Positions 1 to 5,248 of a stretch of 8,148 bases of DNA are shown here, in pieces (position 1 is the first letter of the stretch; every line of letters starts with the position of its first letter). The position numbers and the translations under genes were made by a program. The stretch spans positions 1 through 8,148 of the forward strand of contig CAAECB010000036.1 in the NCBI GenBank assembly GCA_900754285.1, written 5' to 3'. The DNA comes from Clostridia bacterium. Lineage in GTDB: Bacteria; Bacillota; Clostridia; TANB77; CAG-508. The notes beneath the pieces are model-generated. The model did no database searches. It worked only from the letters and a program-made list of their open reading frames with translations, and was not told the DNA's origin.

Positions 1-33
1 TCCTTTTCGATTTTATTTGCGGTTGGCTACCAC
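1..33 (-). other. 5' leader of a gene lying off the left edge
   Basis: Downstream of the extended -10 promoter at 38-46, the minus-strand transcript would begin near 31-33. Its first 15 nt (33 to 19) read GTGGTAGCCAACCGC, which folds as a 5-bp stem with loop AGCCA; one pair is a U-G wobble, so the stem is complete only in minus-strand RNA. Positions 7 to 1 read AAAAGGA, the beginning of a likely Shine-Dalgarno sequence. A minus-strand gene would therefore start just outside the window. A short leader with a 5'-terminal hairpin is the arrangement of a stabilised mRNA, but the product is not visible and I do not name it. Confidence 0.4.
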
Positions 34-37
34 ATCT

Positions 38-46
38 ATTATATCA
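38..46 (-). promoter_or_regulatory. extended -10 promoter, minus strand
   Basis: The minus strand reads TGATATAAT (46 to 38), a perfect -10 hexamer with the TGn extension. No acceptable -35 hexamer lies 16-18 bp upstream, which is tolerated by extended -10 promoters. It would drive the leader at 1-33 toward the left edge, independently of the structured RNA upstream. Confidence 0.45.
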
Positions 47-84
47 AAAAGGAGGATTTTTTCTACTCATAGCTAGAAGCTTTT

Positions 85-111
85 AACCCCCCGTGTATAA
101 CACGGGGGGTT
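85..111 (-). terminator. GC-rich 12-bp hairpin, probable 3' end of the structured RNA
   Basis: AACCCCCCGTGT (85-96) and ACACGGGGGGTT (100-111) are perfect inverted repeats around an ATA triloop. This is by far the most GC-rich stretch in an AT-rich window. It lacks a clear U-tract on either strand: the minus strand continues TTAAAAGCTTC. It is therefore either an imperfect intrinsic terminator or a stable 3' domain of the RNA. Similar GC-rich hairpins occur near the right ends of IS200/IS605-type elements, so an IS remnant is an alternative, but no transposase sequence is present. Confidence 0.5.
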
Positions 112-216
112 CATAAGCCCAAGAATAGCTTAACACTTGTCATCAAGCATTAAGCTATTAAACTTTTCATCTAGACCCTAAAGTCTAGGCATCGGCATAC
201 CGCCTCAAATATCTAC
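85..216 (-). ncRNA. putative structured non-coding RNA, class unknown
   Basis: The region between the promoter at 221-249 and the GC-rich hairpin has no open reading frame and is packed with inverted repeats. In minus-strand RNA, 5' to 3', there is a small GGUAU/AUGCC hairpin around 188-201. Next is CUAGAC/GUCUAG around a 6-nt loop (171-188). Then comes a 16-bp stem at 124-159 (AAUAGCUUAA/UUAAGCUAUU, a UG/UG pair of wobbles, CUUG/CAAG, loop AUGA), and finally the 12-bp GC stem at 85-111. The wobble pairs in the first and third stems become A-C mismatches on the plus strand, which fixes the transcribed strand. Length is about 130 nt. I considered 6S RNA, tmRNA, SRP RNA and common riboswitches and recognise none. 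A TnpB-type guide RNA scaffold left by a lost IS605 element, or a cis-acting leader for the gene to the left, are possible. Confidence 0.55.
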
Positions 217-220
217 ATTT

Positions 221-249
221 AGTATAGCATTTTTGATACGATAAGTCAA
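221..249 (-). promoter_or_regulatory. sigma-A promoter of the structured RNA
   Basis: On the minus strand TTGACT (249 to 244) and TATACT (226 to 221) are separated by exactly 17 bp. Transcription would begin around 214-216 and run left through the hairpin series. The near-consensus match with ideal spacing argues that the structured segment is an independent transcription unit and not just the 3' UTR of the MazF-like gene. Confidence 0.7.
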
Positions 250-251
250 TC

Positions 252-277
252 AAATATAAAAATTTCTTTTTATATTT
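252..277 (-). terminator. AT-only stem-loop after the MazF-like gene
   Basis: AAATATAAAAA (252-262) and TTTTTATATTT (267-277) form a perfect 11-bp stem; in minus-strand RNA the loop is GAAA, a GNRA tetraloop. It lies 30 bp past the stop codon of the MazF-like gene and the 3' arm is U-rich, so it may act as a weak terminator. The absence of any G-C pair makes this uncertain. Confidence 0.3.
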
Positions 278-307
278 ATATAAGTATTATATGCAAAATT
301 GAGATTA

Positions 308-901
308 TTATTGATTCTTTTCTAATTTTTGTATTTTATAATATATAGGTTCAAATATTTGCTCGAATAACTTATTGTATATTTTGTCGAAGAATTGAGT
401 AGAAGTTTTACCAAGTCTTGAGATAACTCTATTTTTGTCAATATACTTTGCTTCATATAGCATAACAACAGTATTTTTTTGAAAACCATCATTAGGCGTT
501 CCTATTTCAAATTCAGGATAAATATTACCATTTTTATCTTTTCTAGGAGTACCACTTGAGCATGGAACTATAAAAATTTTTGTAGCAGTTTCTTTAATAA
601 CTACAGCAGGATGAATATACGCAAATTCTCTATCATAGTTATTCCAGCCTAAATCAACTAAAAGAATTTCTCCTAAAGCATATTTAGTAAAATTATTTTG
701 CCTAGATGCAGATAAATGTTTTTCATTTGACTCTATCCATAAAGCTATTTCATATGCAGATTGTTCTGTTAGTTTGAATTCATAATTTTTTAAAGACGTA
801 AAGAATTCTTTTTTTAGCTTTTCATCTTGCATAAATTTTATATTTTTAAATTTTGTGTCATTCCTTTTGATTAAATTTATAATATTTTTATTTATATCCA
901 T
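308..901 (-). CDS. MazF/PemK-like toxin-family protein with N-terminal extension
   Basis: The C-terminal two thirds look like the MazF/PemK fold, whose classic members are sequence-specific endoribonucleases. Counting from the ATG at 901 (197 aa), the conserved pieces are GEILLVDL (77-84), HPAVVI (97-102), IVPCSS (111-116) and VVMLYEAKYIDKNRVISRLG (145-164). An additional ~70-residue, mostly helical N-terminal segment is present; classic MazF is about 110-120 aa. The start is set at ATG 901 because AGGAAGTGAT (918-909) lies 7 nt upstream; an in-frame GTG at 913 lies inside this Shine-Dalgarno and is not plausible. In the usual R-P motif (Arg25 of B. subtilis MazF) the residue here is His97, so RNase activity is not assured. 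No small antitoxin gene overlaps or precedes it. It has its own promoter at 930-958. Activity as a toxin is inferred from family only. Confidence 0.75.
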   Translation of the reverse strand: MDINKNIINLIKRNDTKFKNIKFMQDEKLKKEFFTSLKNYEFKLTEQSAYEIALWIESNEKHLSASRQNNFTKYALGEILLVDLGWNNYDREFAYIHPAVVIKETATKIFIVPCSSGTPRKDKNGNIYPEFEIGTPNDGFQKNTVVMLYEAKYIDKNRVISRLGKTSTQFFDKIYNKLFEQIFEPIYYKIQKLEKNQ

Positions 902-908
902 ATATTTT

Positions 909-918
909 ATCACTTCCT
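909..918 (-). promoter_or_regulatory. Shine-Dalgarno deciding the start of the MazF-like gene
   Basis: The minus strand reads AGGAAGTGAT, 9 of 10 matches to the 16S anti-SD complement AGGAGGTGAT, followed by 7 nt and then ATG at 901. An upstream GTG codon at 913 is part of this sequence, so it cannot be the initiation codon. Confidence 0.75.
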
Positions 919-929
919 AATTTTTTCAA

Positions 930-958
930 ATTATACAATGTTTCTACATAAAAGTCAA
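930..958 (-). promoter_or_regulatory. sigma-A promoter of the MazF-like gene
   Basis: TTGACT (958 to 953) and TATAAT (935 to 930) on the minus strand are 17 bp apart. The start site would be near 923, leaving an mRNA leader of about 20 nt before the ATG at 901. The LexA-like box at 968-979 lies about 10 bp upstream of the -35 hexamer. Confidence 0.75.
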
Positions 959-967
959 TAGATTTTA

Positions 968-979
968 GAACAAAAGTTC
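968..979. promoter_or_regulatory. LexA (SOS) box-like operator
   Basis: GAAC-AAAA-GTTC is an exact match to the GAAC-N4-GTTC core recognised by LexA/DinR in Firmicutes, and it is followed by the G seen in the longer B. subtilis consensus. It sits in the divergent intergenic region, just upstream of the minus-strand promoter at 930-958. A plus-strand TATAAT lies at 995-1000, so the box also covers the position where a -35 for that hexamer would fall. Such a site is not expected often by chance in 8 kb of AT-rich DNA, but a single match without conservation data is suggestive only. Confidence 0.45.
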
Positions 980-994
980 GCAAACCATGTTTTA

Positions 995-1000
995 TATAAT
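995..1000 (+). promoter_or_regulatory. possible -10 hexamer under the LexA-like box
   Basis: A perfect TATAAT lies here, 16 bp after the end of the GAAC-N4-GTTC box. The expected -35 position (972-977, AAAAGT) is poor. If used, it would give the plus-strand gene a leader of about 140 nt that includes the palindromes at 1030-1054, 1084-1098 and 1121-1132. Confidence 0.25.
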
Positions 1001-1029
1001 TTCAGACGAAATCCAAAATCCTTTTATAC

Positions 1030-1054
1030 AAAATCTTGAATATTTCAAGATTTT
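1030..1054. repeat. 25-bp palindrome (11-bp arms) in the divergent intergenic region
   Basis: AAAATCTTGAA (1030-1040) and TTCAAGATTTT (1044-1054) are perfect inverted repeats around TAT. Its location ahead of the plus-strand gene fits a repressor operator or a hairpin in a leader RNA. It is AT-rich and has no U-run exactly downstream, so a terminator is less likely. Confidence 0.5.
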
Positions 1055-1069
1055 ATGTTAAACTATTAT

Positions 1070-1075
1070 TATAAT
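1070..1075 (+). promoter_or_regulatory. possible -10 for the 172-aa gene
   Basis: A perfect TATAAT lies 74 bp upstream of the ATG at 1150. The matching -35 position (1047-1052) is occupied by the right arm of the palindrome at 1030-1054 and is not a good hexamer. This overlap would suit control by a regulator bound to the palindrome. Confidence 0.35.
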
Positions 1076-1083
1076 TTAATTAT

Positions 1084-1098
1084 CTTGCAATATGCAAG
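1084..1098 (+). repeat. short palindrome in the leader of the 172-aa gene
   Basis: CTTGCA (1084-1089) and TGCAAG (1093-1098) pair around ATA. A further perfect 12-bp palindrome, CAATAATTATTG, lies at 1121-1132, ending just 1 nt before the Shine-Dalgarno at 1134-1140. Together they give the leader several small dyads; a role in translational control is possible but unproven. Confidence 0.3.
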
Positions 1099-1149
1099 TT
1101 TTGAATATAGCAACTTTTAACAATAATTATTGTAAAGGAGAAATTAAAA

Positions 1150-1668
1150 ATGAAATTATTTCACACAGAAAATGGTAAAGAAACAGTATATGTGCAAATG
1201 GAAGACATGATGCGATTGAATCAAAGTAGTATACCAATACCAGTATCTATCTTTGAAAAAGTGTTTACTCCTGGTATAATTTGCGTAAACAGTTCAAATC
1301 GGTTCAACTTTGTAAAATTTGATGAAGAACATGAAGTAGACTTCTTTAGAGAAATAGAGTTCATACTAGACTATGACCAATACAAAGATTTGACTGATGA
1401 ACAGCTAGATAAAGAAGGCCGAGAATTAACAAATAAAGCCAACAAAATTGCAGAAAAATGGAATTCTATGTCTGTCGACGAAAAAGAACAAAATAGTAAT
1501 CTTATAGAAGAACATGACAACATTTACTACATGTTACATTTTTTAGTTGAGATTATTGCTTTAAAACATGGTAAAAGTTCTATGCCTTTTCCAGACTTTG
1601 TAAAATTACCAACAAAACCAAAAAAGAAAGGATTTTTCCAAGGTCTTTTTCAAAGAAAAAAGATGTGA
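1150..1668 (+). CDS. hypothetical protein, 172 aa, acidic with a basic C-terminal tail
   Basis: I do not recognise this protein. The start is well supported: AAAGGAG (1134-1140) lies 9 nt before the ATG. Residues 1-75 look like a mixed alpha/beta region (VYVQMEDMMRL, GIICVNSSNRFNFVKF, FFREIEFIL). Residues 80-125 are very acidic and helical, and 126-140 form a short hydrophobic helix (YYMLHFLVEIIAL). The C-terminal 20 residues are strongly basic (PTKPKKKG to QRKKM). No signal peptide or credible membrane span is present, so it is probably cytosolic. It is transcribed divergently from the MazF-like gene across 248 bp. It could be functionally linked to that gene, but it is larger than typical MazE-type antitoxins and has no recognisable DNA-binding domain. 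It is the only plus-strand protein gene in the window and ends at a clean hairpin at 1679-1704. Confidence 0.7.
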   Translation: MKLFHTENGKETVYVQMEDMMRLNQSSIPIPVSIFEKVFTPGIICVNSSNRFNFVKFDEEHEVDFFREIEFILDYDQYKDLTDEQLDKEGRELTNKANKIAEKWNSMSVDEKEQNSNLIEEHDNIYYMLHFLVEIIALKHGKSSMPFPDFVKLPTKPKKKGFFQGLFQRKKM

Positions 1669-1678
1669 AATATCAACC

Positions 1679-1704
1679 AAAGCCCTGCTTTTATGCAGGG
1701 CTTT
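1679..1704. terminator. convergent intrinsic terminator
   Basis: AAAGCCCTGC (1679-1688) and GCAGGGCTTT (1695-1704) form a perfect 10-bp stem with a 6-nt loop. It begins 10 bp past the stop codon of the 172-aa gene and lies 68 bp past the end of the 798-aa gene on the other strand. U-tracts are short on both sides, but the position between convergent genes and the GC-rich stem make terminator the natural reading for both. Confidence 0.75.
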
Positions 1705-1772
1705 AAAATGTTTTAATAAGTGTCAATGTTACTAATGTCCACTTTTGTTCAATACATTCTTTTATTTTATTC

Positions 1773-4169
1773 TTATTTTTCTTCATAAACCAAAACATCT
1801 TTAACAATAATCTTAGAAAAATCATCTGATTCATTTTCAAATTTTGCAACATGAAACTTTCCAACTTTTTTCAATTTTTTATCTAATTTTGTCAAATCCA
1901 ACATAACTTTATTAGAAAAATCCATACCAATAGGAAGTGTTTTATTTTTATTATTGCAATAAATAATATTAGTAAAACCTAAAACATTTTCTCCCTTTTT
2001 CAAATTCAACTTATATAAATTTATTTCATTACCTTCTGTTTCTAACGCCTCTGTAACCTCCTCTTGTGGATTTAAGTTAAAAACATTAAACTCATTTTCA
2101 TCAATTTTTTCATCATTTATAGCTTTATAAATTGTTGCATCTTCTGGAGATTTTACACTATTAAATGCATCTTTTATTACTTGTATAACTTTTTCCAAAT
2201 TCAACTTAAATTCAAGTTGTTTAGTCATTTTATTTACATCTAAAATTTCAAATTTATTTCTAGAAGCTTCCCTATATTTTTGATTTTTGATTTTTTTAAT
2301 TTTTGTAGTATCTTCTACTAAATCATCAAAAACATCAAATTCTTCATCTAAATCATTTTCTTCTTCTTTTAATTCCTTCTTTATTTGTTTTAGCTCAACT
2401 TCTATATCTTTTGGAATCACAGTATTTGTAATTATTTTATTAAGAGTATGTATAGTTTGTGTAGTTGCTATATAGATATTATCCATTTCTTCTGAAGTAA
2501 GTACTTTTCGTTGCAATCTGTCTAAGTCTTTTCCAAACTGTTCAAAATCTTCCGAATATTCGAATACTTTTTCTATTTTTTTAATAACTCCTACTTCCTC
2601 TTCTTCACCCTCTGGTAAAACCGAAATTTCATCTTTATTACTATATTTCCAGAATTCAAAAATGCTTCTTTTATGATTATCTATTTCTTTTATAAAATTT
2701 GTTGCATTTTCTATTTTTTTAGCCATATTCTTATTCTTTAATTTTATTGCATTTATATCCATCACAACATTTTTCAATTCATTTTCTATTTTTTGTAACT
2801 CTCTATAACTTTCTATTACTTCCTCAATAGTACAATTCCTTTTTGCTTGTAAATTTGTTGTACTTTTTGTTCTTATTTGCTCACTACTTTGTGACTCCAT
2901 TTGTCTTTCTCTCATAGCAATTTTTTGTTCTTTTTGCTTTCTTCTTGCCTTTAATATTTCTGATAAACTTCCTGTTAATATATTATCTTCATTTGAATCT
3001 TCTTGATATTCAATATTATTTTCAATTTCTTCAACTTTCTTTTTGTTTTTCTTATTATATTTAAAGAAATACTTAAATTTACCAAAAAATGTTTTTTTAC
3101 ATTCCAAAAATGTAGAAATTTGTTTTTCTTTTTCTATGTATTCTATTTCTTGAGTTGCCGCTACTTGTTTTAATCCTTCTAGTTTTTCCTTATATTGCTC
3201 AATTTTTTCACTTGTTTCTGTATTTAAACTTTCACTTACTGCATATTGTGATTTTATAAAACTTGCCATATCATTATACCTAATTTGACGCTCATCACAG
3301 TAAAACTTTAAATTACCATTTTTGTCAACATCAGTTGTAAATGTAAAATAATTTGGTAATTCTGTTTGTAATATAAACATTGCTTTTAACAATTTATAAT
3401 AATGATTTGCTTCTAATTGATTCTCCAATATTATTTTATAAATTGATTTTATACTTCCATATACATGTGTTTCTCCAACTATATGAATACTAAGATTTCC
3501 TTGCTTATCATATACTTCATAAATATATGGCCATTCTTTTGTAAATAATTCTATATAATTTCCTATATCTTTAAATTCACTCTTTTTCAAATAATTCCTT
3601 GAATAGTCTACACCACTAATTGGTGCATAAATATAATTTTTTGACTTCTTTTCTAATTTCTTTTTTAGTAAATAAAAAAATGCTGAATAATTTGTATCTC
3701 CTGTTGGCACTAGCATAAAATACCTATCTGTTGCTTCTATATAATAAATTTGCCATAAATAATTATCTTCATATTTTACTTTAAATGGTATTTCTTTAGC
3801 TAATTTTTGTTGTTCTTTTTCTAATTTTTTTATTTCTTCTACTGACATTTGTTTTAACATACTTAAAAATATTGTATGTCTTATAATATTTTCTTCGTTT
3901 TTGTTATCTAAAAAATTTGCTAATGGACTTGCTTTTTTATACTTTTCATCTAGTCCATCTAACCTATTTGTTGGTGATAAAAGTATTGATATTTTATCTA
4001 CTGGTATATATTTATATTGCTTATATTGTTTTTCTTCATAATCTCGTGGTACTCTATAACTTATTGGTTCATCTTGTAATTCTTCTGGGATATTATCTAA
4101 AGTCAAACCTAAATATTGTAATTTTTCTTCTATTTCGGAATCTAAGTTTGTTTTTTTCTTTCTTGGCAC
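1773..4169 (-). CDS. large coiled-coil-rich protein of unknown function, 798 aa
   Basis: I cannot assign a family. The start is GTG at 4169, supported by AAAGGAG (4183-4177) 7 nt upstream. Residues 1-315 appear globular with many aromatic residues (for example YLWQIYYIEATDRYFMLVP around 137-155 and FTFTTDVDKNGNLKFYCDE around 275-293). Residues 318-358 form a Lys/Glu-rich coiled coil, followed by a very basic stretch 360-379 (FFGKFKYFFKYNKKNKKK). Residues 400-430 (RRKQKEQKIAMRERQ) and 446-500 form further helical segments. An IFEFWKYSNKDEI motif lies at 503-515, then an acidic run EGEEEE. Another coiled coil covers 585-612, and a beta-rich C-terminal domain lies at about 715-795 (LPIGMDFSNKVMLDLTKL). 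There is no signal peptide or membrane helix, so it is probably cytoplasmic. Only 14 bp separate it from the deacetylase gene upstream, so cotranscription is almost certain. A scaffolding or structural role is an inference from coiled-coil content. Confidence 0.7.
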   Translation of the reverse strand: MPRKKKTNLDSEIEEKLQYLGLTLDNIPEELQDEPISYRVPRDYEEKQYKQYKYIPVDKISILLSPTNRLDGLDEKYKKASPLANFLDNKNEENIIRHTIFLSMLKQMSVEEIKKLEKEQQKLAKEIPFKVKYEDNYLWQIYYIEATDRYFMLVPTGDTNYSAFFYLLKKKLEKKSKNYIYAPISGVDYSRNYLKKSEFKDIGNYIELFTKEWPYIYEVYDKQGNLSIHIVGETHVYGSIKSIYKIILENQLEANHYYKLLKAMFILQTELPNYFTFTTDVDKNGNLKFYCDERQIRYNDMASFIKSQYAVSESLNTETSEKIEQYKEKLEGLKQVAATQEIEYIEKEKQISTFLECKKTFFGKFKYFFKYNKKNKKKVEEIENNIEYQEDSNEDNILTGSLSEILKARRKQKEQKIAMRERQMESQSSEQIRTKSTTNLQAKRNCTIEEVIESYRELQKIENELKNVVMDINAIKLKNKNMAKKIENATNFIKEIDNHKRSIFEFWKYSNKDEISVLPEGEEEEVGVIKKIEKVFEYSEDFEQFGKDLDRLQRKVLTSEEMDNIYIATTQTIHTLNKIITNTVIPKDIEVELKQIKKELKEEENDLDEEFDVFDDLVEDTTKIKKIKNQKYREASRNKFEILDVNKMTKQLEFKLNLEKVIQVIKDAFNSVKSPEDATIYKAINDEKIDENEFNVFNLNPQEEVTEALETEGNEINLYKLNLKKGENVLGFTNIIYCNNKNKTLPIGMDFSNKVMLDLTKLDKKLKKVGKFHVAKFENESDDFSKIIVKDVLVYEEK

Positions 4170-4183
4170 TGGCTTTCTCCTTT

Positions 4184-5113
4184 CTACTTTTCAAATATAT
4201 CATAAAAAGTCTTAAATTCATATCCTTGTCCTGCTAAATAATCAATGATTTCTGGCAATTTTTCAGCTGTTACTTTTTTTGCTTGTGCATCATGCATTAA
4301 TATAACTAAACTATTTTTTCCGTATGATGTTTCTTGTATTCTTCGCATTATATACTCTGGTGTTGGACTACCTGTCTCTGCATCTCCTGATAGACAATTC
4401 CAATCTACATTATATATATCATTTTGATTTAATAGTTCTTTTGCCTGTTTTTTTATATCTGCATATTTTCCTCCAACATATCCTCCTGGAAATCTAAATA
4501 AATGTGAATTAAAATTAGAATCTCCTATTGCATTTTGTACTATTCCATTTGTTTTATTAAATTCTTCTAAAACCGTTTCTGGTGATGAATATATTGTAGA
4601 ATACACATGTGAATAACCATGATTTGCTATATAATGTCCTTGCTCATACATTTGTTTAACCATATCTGGCATATGTTCTGCATTACTTCCTAATACAAAA
4701 AATGTTGCCTTTACACCTTTTTCATTTAATGTTTGTAATATAGTTGGAGTTACTGTTGATGGACCATCATCAAATGTTAAAAAAGCCCTTTTGGTTTCAG
4801 AATGATATATAGTTTTCAAATTCTCTTTTCCTTTTTCCGTTACTTGTATTAAATTTTCTTTTTTCTTTTCTTCCTCTATTCTATTCTTTTCTTCTGCTAT
4901 TTTTCTTTGTTGTTCATCATATGCTATTACCTGATTTTCATATCTTTTTATTTGTTTTTGTACTTGTATATTTTTTACGACCTGATTCAACATAAAAATA
5001 AGTAAAAAAAGAAGTATAATCAAAATTATCATGATTTTTATTTTACTATGTCTAGTTATCATTTCTTGTTGACTCAGTGTCCTCATACTATATATACTTT
5101 CTTCCCTTTTCAT
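4184..5113 (-). CDS. CE4-family polysaccharide (peptidoglycan-type) deacetylase, membrane-anchored
   Basis: This 309-aa protein has a cytoplasmic N-terminus, a membrane helix at about 26-43, a charged coiled-coil linker to about 95 and a NodB homology domain at about 108-309 outside the cell. All five CE4 motifs are visible: TFDDG (113-117, the catalytic Asp and a metal-binding Asp), HGYSH (165-169, the two metal-binding His), RFPGG (207-211), YNVDWN (234-239) and ILMHD (271-275, the catalytic His). It should be an active metal-dependent deacetylase that removes acetyl groups from N-acetylated sugars of the envelope, most likely peptidoglycan (PgdA-like), though substrate cannot be read from the motifs. 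The start at 5113 has a GAAAGGAAAAGGA-type ribosome binding site. The gene is second in a minus-strand cluster; its stop TAG is directly followed by the Shine-Dalgarno of the 798-aa gene. No strong promoter is visible in the 135-bp gap upstream. Confidence 0.9.
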   Translation of the reverse strand: MKREESIYSMRTLSQQEMITRHSKIKIMIILIILLFLLIFMLNQVVKNIQVQKQIKRYENQVIAYDEQQRKIAEEKNRIEEEKKKENLIQVTEKGKENLKTIYHSETKRAFLTFDDGPSTVTPTILQTLNEKGVKATFFVLGSNAEHMPDMVKQMYEQGHYIANHGYSHVYSTIYSSPETVLEEFNKTNGIVQNAIGDSNFNSHLFRFPGGYVGGKYADIKKQAKELLNQNDIYNVDWNCLSGDAETGSPTPEYIMRRIQETSYGKNSLVILMHDAQAKKVTAEKLPEIIDYLAGQGYEFKTFYDIFEK

Positions 5114-5190
5114 TTTTTCCTTTTCCTTTCAAAGCCTAAGTTGCTAAAAGAAATATCTGCTGCACTTTATTTTCAACTTTTGCCATTTAC

Positions 5191-5233
5191 TTACAAAGAA
5201 CTTCAATAATTTTTTACTGAAGTTCTTTTGTAA
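5191..5233 (-). other. long stem-loop between the 612-aa gene and the deacetylase gene
   Basis: TTACAAAGAACTTCA (5191-5205) and TGAAGTTCTTTTGTAA (5218-5233) pair over 15 bp with a single bulged base around a 12-nt loop. It starts 15 bp past the stop codon of the 612-aa gene. The minus strand has no U-tract after the stem, so a complete intrinsic terminator is unlikely. Partial attenuation, mRNA stabilisation or an RNA processing site between operon genes are all possible. Confidence 0.5.
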
Positions 5234-5248
5234 AAAAATATTTAATTA

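Noticed and set aside
85..249. Direct call of an IS200/IS605 element
   Set aside because: The GC hairpin resembles subterminal hairpins of such elements, but no tnpA or tnpB coding sequence or fragment was found, so it is kept only as an alternative for the RNA.
85..901. Type III toxin-antitoxin system (MazF-like toxin plus structured RNA)
   Set aside because: In ToxIN-type systems the antitoxin RNA is a tandem repeat array upstream of the toxin, separated by a terminator. Here the RNA is downstream, has its own promoter and has no tandem repeats.
1718..1744. Inverted pentamer AAGTG/CACTT flanking AATGT repeats near the convergent terminator
   Set aside because: Five-bp arms in AT-rich DNA are expected by chance and no element boundary is visible.
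2287..2475. Plus-strand open frame with a Ser/Phe/Ile-rich product
   Set aside because: It is the antisense shadow of the 798-aa gene, with no ribosome binding site and a low-complexity product.
3917..4237. Plus-strand open frame with a hydrophobic, Leu-rich product
   Set aside because: It lies opposite the start of the 798-aa gene and the end of the deacetylase gene; its hydrophobicity comes from reading the complement of Lys/Glu-rich coding sequence.
4245..4427. Plus-strand 60-codon open frame
   Set aside because: It is opposite the conserved catalytic end of the deacetylase and has no Shine-Dalgarno.
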